Assembly: GCA_029215795.1 (NCBI GenBank)
Contig: JARDYH010000007.1
Coordinates: forward strand, 76,891,763 to 76,955,762
DNA: 64,000 nt
Direction: 5' to 3'
Source: Anniella stebbinsi
Taxonomy: Eukaryota > Chordata > Lepidosauria > Squamata > Anniellidae
How positions within the stretch are numbered: the first letter of the stretch is position 1; every line of letters starts with the position of its first letter. The notes below the pieces were generated by a model that was given only the letters and a program-made list of their open reading frames with translations, searched no databases and was not told the origin of the DNA. The translations under genes and the position numbers were made by a program. Below are positions 49,661 to 64,000 of the stretch, piece after piece.

Positions 49661-50152
49661 GTGACATATTTGATGGATATATTTAGATCCTGCTCTTCAG
49701 CCTCTCCCCTAAGGGCTCTCCGAGGAGCTGACAATTAAAACAATCAGCTAAAACAATGTATTTCTTGTCTTTCCTTTCAATCGATATTATTGCTTTTCTG
49801 CTTCTATATTTGATTTTCATCATCAGAGATGATGAAAAAGCTGACTAAATTACTGATAGAAAAGTAATCGTTTCCTCTTTCCAACTCGGGAAGTTGGCAC
49901 GTGTCCTTACCCAAAGCAAGTGTTTACTTTGGTGGCAATAACTCCTCTTGTCTCAGCATAAGCGTTCATGATAATGTATCATGAATGATAATTACAGGAG
50001 AATTGTTGACAAACAATTACAGATGGTAATTTATTCAGTATCATCATCTGGGTGCACGTGTGCGTGTACAGGGGCCCGTTAAGGAACCAGTATCAAGTGA
50101 CTTAATCTTGCAGACATCCATGAATTGTTCCTTGCAAATCTTTTGCCTCCAG
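49661..50152. other. Upstream region of gene 3
   Basis: No promoter element stood out. An acceptor-like 'cttttgcctccag' ends it, so transcription of gene 3 probably starts in an upstream untranslated exon not identified here. Confidence 0.35.
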
Positions 50153-50193
50153 CAAATCTGACGGGAAGATTGGGCGCCTGTTGATTTGGAACT

Positions 50194-60517
<10,324 letters not shown>

Positions 60518-61885
60518 TGACCACACCTGGGACACAGAACTTGGCAGAGGAGAAGGTTTCAGCCAAAAGATCCTGTGGCTCAATCCGGACCCTTGCGCAT
60601 GCGTTTTCCTTCCCTTACTTCTCAGGTGTCCTATACTTGTGAAGAACAGCCTTCATTTAAAAAAGTTTTGCCACGTTCGCCATAAAGCTGGCTTGAGATA
60701 TTTTGCTCTCCCCCAAGTGAAAAATAATTTGTCTGCCTCTTCTTCCCTCACCCCCTGTCATGTTGCATTGTGGGGTGGGGGAGCAGCAGTTGTGTGCTGT
60801 ATAAATAACTGGCGTGAGAGAAAGCGGCTTAAAGGGCAAAAATTATATGGTGGGTTTAGGTCACAATTATCCCCATCCTTGGCCATATTGTCCTAAGGAG
60901 CTGGAATATCAGAGGCTCCCAGAAACTGTGGTTTGGGGGAGATAGTTCCCTTACTATCCCAGGGCCTATTTTCCCAAGGGCTCAGAGAGGGGAGAGGGGA
61001 GGCTTGTTCCTCTCCTCAGAATTAAGACCAGCCTTTGGAGGATACATGGCAGGTTCCTCTTTCTCTTTTCCTCACACCTCCTCACTCTACCCCCACTTGG
61101 AGAGAATGAGGGCCAAATTAAACATTCTACAGCGTGTAAGGGAGCTAAGCATCATAATTTATTCAATTCCATGTAAGCATGTGCAGCCCTAATTCAAATC
61201 AAGGCCACAGTATTCTGAGGAGGTGGAATTTAACACCACCCTCTCAGAACGCTGTGGTCCTGCTCCAAATGTAATCAATTTTTCACAGGGGAAGGAGTGT
61301 TTTAAAAAAGAAAAAAAAAGTCTCCATTGAAGTCAATGGAGACTTTTTTTAACCCTCCCCCATGGGTGGTGGGTGAAAATTCACCAAGAAAATAGGTGGG
61401 AAGAAAACTTAAAAATAAAATTTTAAAAAACCCTCCCAAAACACCATGATCCTGATTTGAATCAGGGCCATGCACACGTATGCACAGGCAAATAAAACTA
61501 TTACGCATAGCTCTACTAGGCGTGACAGACAGAACATTGACTTTGACCCCCCCCCCCCAGTGACAGCAGGAATAAGCAACTATTGCAACTTCCACTTGTG
61601 GGACCTGCAACAAAATGTTGCAGCATGAAGTACTTCTGTTCCCAGTTCCTGCTTCTCAGTCAGTCATGCTCTTCTCTAACATACTCCATTCCTTCTCCCA
61701 TTTTTGTGTCCCTTTCCTCAATATTCAATATTCCCTGGCCACAGAGCACATGTCTTAATTAGGTAGTTTTGAGAGGGGCTTTCACCCCCTAAAGTTTTTT
61801 TTTTTATTCCAACACATTTCTGGGTTCCTCCAAACCTACTGATACCTCCCTCTTGTGTGGCCAGGGAAATAGTAATGGCACTCAT
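60518..61885. other. Downstream of gene 3; no gene seen
   Basis: No domain-bearing frame. 61315-61350 holds a small inverted repeat ('tctccattgaagtcaatgga'). The 3' UTR of gene 3 probably lies in the first part. Confidence 0.4.
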
Positions 61886-62250
61886 ATAAGAACATAAGAA
61901 GAGCCATGCTGGATCAAATCAAGGATCCATCTAGTCCAGCATTCTGTTTACACAGTGGCCAACCAGCTCCCCACAGGAAACCCACATGCAGGACATGAGT
62001 GCAATAGCACTTTTCCACTTGTGTTCTCAGCAACTAGTGTACAATTAGCCAGGGAGGTAGCGGGCTCTCCTACACTAGAGGCATTCAAGATGTAGCTGGA
62101 CAGCCATCAGTCAGGTAGGCTTTAAGATGGATGCCTGCATTGAGCAAGGGGTTAGACTTGATGGCCTTACAGACCCCTTCCAACTCTACTGTTCTGTGAT
62201 TCTATGATAGGCACATTGTCTCTGATACTGGAGGCAATACTGTTCTAAGG
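61886..62250. mobile_element. CR1 (+) inserted in a CR1-like element (-)
   Basis: 61886-62042 is antisense ('catctagtccagcattctgt'). 62043-62208 is sense, ending 'gattctatga'. 62209-62250 resumes the antisense text ('ttgtctctgatactggaggc'). Confidence 0.85.
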
Positions 62251-63224
62251 ATTGTCATATGTTTGTGGAATGATTTGTTTTCTGTTTCAAGGGTGAGGAC
62301 TGCAGTTTTGGACACAAAAGCTGGGGAATGCAATAATAGCCACCTTTATTGATGAAAAACTCACCTTGATTAAAACAAAATAAAACAAACAGAAGTCCCA
62401 GGTTTTACATTCTCACTTTTTCGTGAATTCATGAATTTTATATGTGCACAAGACCCTAGATTCAGTAGCAACATACCACCAATAACCAGGGGTGTTTCCA
62501 CATTAAGTCTTAACTGTGGAATGTTCATTCACTTCTTATGGGGCATCTACATAACGTCTTCCTCAAATCGTTGTTCTCCTGTGTTTTCCCCATGGTTCTT
62601 CTGTTTCTTTTTGTGGGGGGGTGGGGTGAATATAGCAGGATGTAACATAAATGTGCTATTCCCCTTCCCCCAAATTGTGAGAGTAGCAGTTCTGCATGTG
62701 GCATACAATGGAAGAGCAATGACTGGATAGAGCTAAGAGCTACCAGTCCGGAAGCATCCCAGATGATGGGCACAAACAACAGGGATTTGCCCTTTCGAGT
62801 CCCTCATGACTTGTCATCTCCTTGGGCGCATCTAGTTGGCCAAAGAGTGCTAGCCTTGATGGAATATGTTTTGGTCTACGATTAGCACAATACATTTTCC
62901 CTATCACTTTAAGTCAAAGGCAGGGAGCCTTTTTTAGTCCACGGGCCAAATTCCAATCAAGGTAGGCCTATTCCAACTGTGGGTGAGGTCAAAGGCAAAG
63001 TAGGCTTGGCCAATGGCAGAGTTGTTCTTACCTATTTGTGATTCTTACCTATTTTACCTATTTTAAACTATTCAGAAGTAAGCAGAACACGTTCTGCATG
63101 TCTAATCAGAAGTAAGTAGGACCGAATCACATAGCAGCACTTTCAGACAGTATCCCAAATAACAAGCTTCTGCATATCTACACAAGTAAGCAGAACAGTT
63201 GATGGGCAACTTCAAAGATCGTTG
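62251..63224. other. No feature recognised
   Basis: No domain-bearing frame or clear repeat copy. Confidence 0.4.
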
Positions 63225-63298
63225 AGCTTTGAGCAAGGGGTTGGACTTGATGGCCTTATGGGTCCCTTCTAACTCTACTATTCTATGATTCTATGATC
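63225..63298 (+). mobile_element. CR1 3' terminus (+)
   Basis: 'ggggttggacttgatggcct' to 'attctatgattctatga'. Confidence 0.92.
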
Positions 63299-63344
63299 CT
63301 GCTCTCCCCTCTTAGGCTTCTTTATCTTAAACTGAACATGGCAT

Positions 63345-63432
63345 GGGGGGGGGGGGGGAACCAAACAGAGGACTGTCTTCTGACAGCTCTTCAAAAGAGG
63401 ACTGTAAATTAGGACACCTGGCCACTCTAGAC
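63345..63432. repeat. Family E-like piece
   Basis: A G run, then 'aaacagaggactgtcttctg' and 'ttaggacacctggccact'. Confidence 0.4.
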
Positions 63433-63800
63433 CACATGGACTTTTTATTGTGATTCTTCACTTTGTTGTACTCTGTCCATAACTCAACAGTCTTATTTAT
63501 TTTATTTTACTTGGGCTTTGTTTGTTGAGGGGGAGGTTACCTCACTTACTGTGCTTGCGGCCTCCGCTCGCTCATTCTGCTGAGTGGGGCTTCTGTGCCG
63601 AAAGTCTTGCTCTGATAGCACTGCTGACTTCCAGGTCATCACCAGGAAACTGCATTTATATATCTTTTAAGTTCTCTGAGGCAATTGGAGAGGATGCAGC
63701 TGCTGTACCTCCATCAGGCTTAGGTTTGCCACCAGGTGGCAGTAAATGCTCTTTCTCAATGAATAAGCAATATACCTGAGAGATGTCTAGAGGCAGGTTT
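63433..63800. other. No feature recognised
   Basis: The 85-codon + frame at 63522 shows no domain. Confidence 0.4.
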
Positions 63801-63805
63801 AGGGT

Positions 63806-64000
63806 AGGGGTGTGCACTGGATTGGCTCCGATCCACGATCCGGAGCTGATCCAGGGGAAATCGGATGCAATTATCCGATTTCCGATCACCCCTCTGGATA
63901 GTCCAATCTTTTCCGAACCGGTCCAGAAGGACCTGATCCGGATCAGAAAAGATCGGAGGATCAGCGGGCCTAGTTCGCAGTAGTTTACCAGCAACAGACA
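63806..64000. mobile_element. Left end of a 'gggtgtgcac' element, runs off the window
   Basis: 'aggggtgtgcactggattgg' followed by dense GATCCGGA/TCCGATC words, partly self-complementary. Related text is at 29500-29615. The right end lies beyond base 64000. Confidence 0.4.

Overview
The window is vertebrate nuclear DNA, most likely from a squamate reptile (lizard or snake). It has GT-AG introns, CR1 retroposon ends with the 'ATTCTATG' tail, L2-like LINE 3' ends, tRNA-derived SINEs, long compound microsatellites and very many short palindromic DNA transposons. The species cannot be named from the sequence. Family letters (A to M) used for repeats are my own labels.

Genes: three kallikrein-type (trypsin-fold, S1) serine protease loci lie head to tail on the + strand. 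Gene 1 (coding exons 11616-16346) is complete. It has 5 coding exons, 252 codons, His/Asp/Ser triad residues H67, D112 and S205, an S1-pocket Asp at D199, and a probable promoter plus non-coding first exon near 10.0 kb. Gene 2 (22743-27378) is a paralogue in which all three catalytic residues and the activation site are replaced. Its exon 4 carries a stop and a 4-base net deletion and no exon 1 was found, so it is annotated as a pseudogene. Gene 3 (50194-60517) is complete, with 5 coding exons, 254 codons and triad H69, D114, S207. It looks most like KLK14 among the kallikreins I know, but has five extra cysteines in the mature enzyme. All three share the intron phase pattern 1-2-1-0, and exon 4 (137 nt, except in gene 2) and exon 5 (153 nt) keep the same length. 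Genes 1 and 3 are expected to be secreted zymogens cleaved after Arg to expose ITGG or IIGG, with trypsin-like specificity.

Layout: 0-2 kb repeats; 2.2-6.3 kb a decayed but nearly whole APE-type LINE (+); 6.3-9.9 kb DNA-transposon fossils; 10-16.5 kb gene 1; 16.5-22.7 kb repeats; 22.7-27.4 kb pseudogene 2; 27.4-50 kb a gene-poor stretch of L2, CR1, SINEs, MITEs and one solo retroviral LTR; 50-60.5 kb gene 3, whose introns carry L1, CR1 and MITE copies; 60.5-64 kb repeats.

The most interesting points are the triple-dead kallikrein that keeps its cysteine scaffold, the cysteine-rich KLK14-like enzyme, and a set of hAT-like palindromic elements with readable 8-bp target duplications. These are nested in one another, are hit by a solo LTR, and sit within about 50 bp of kallikrein exons.
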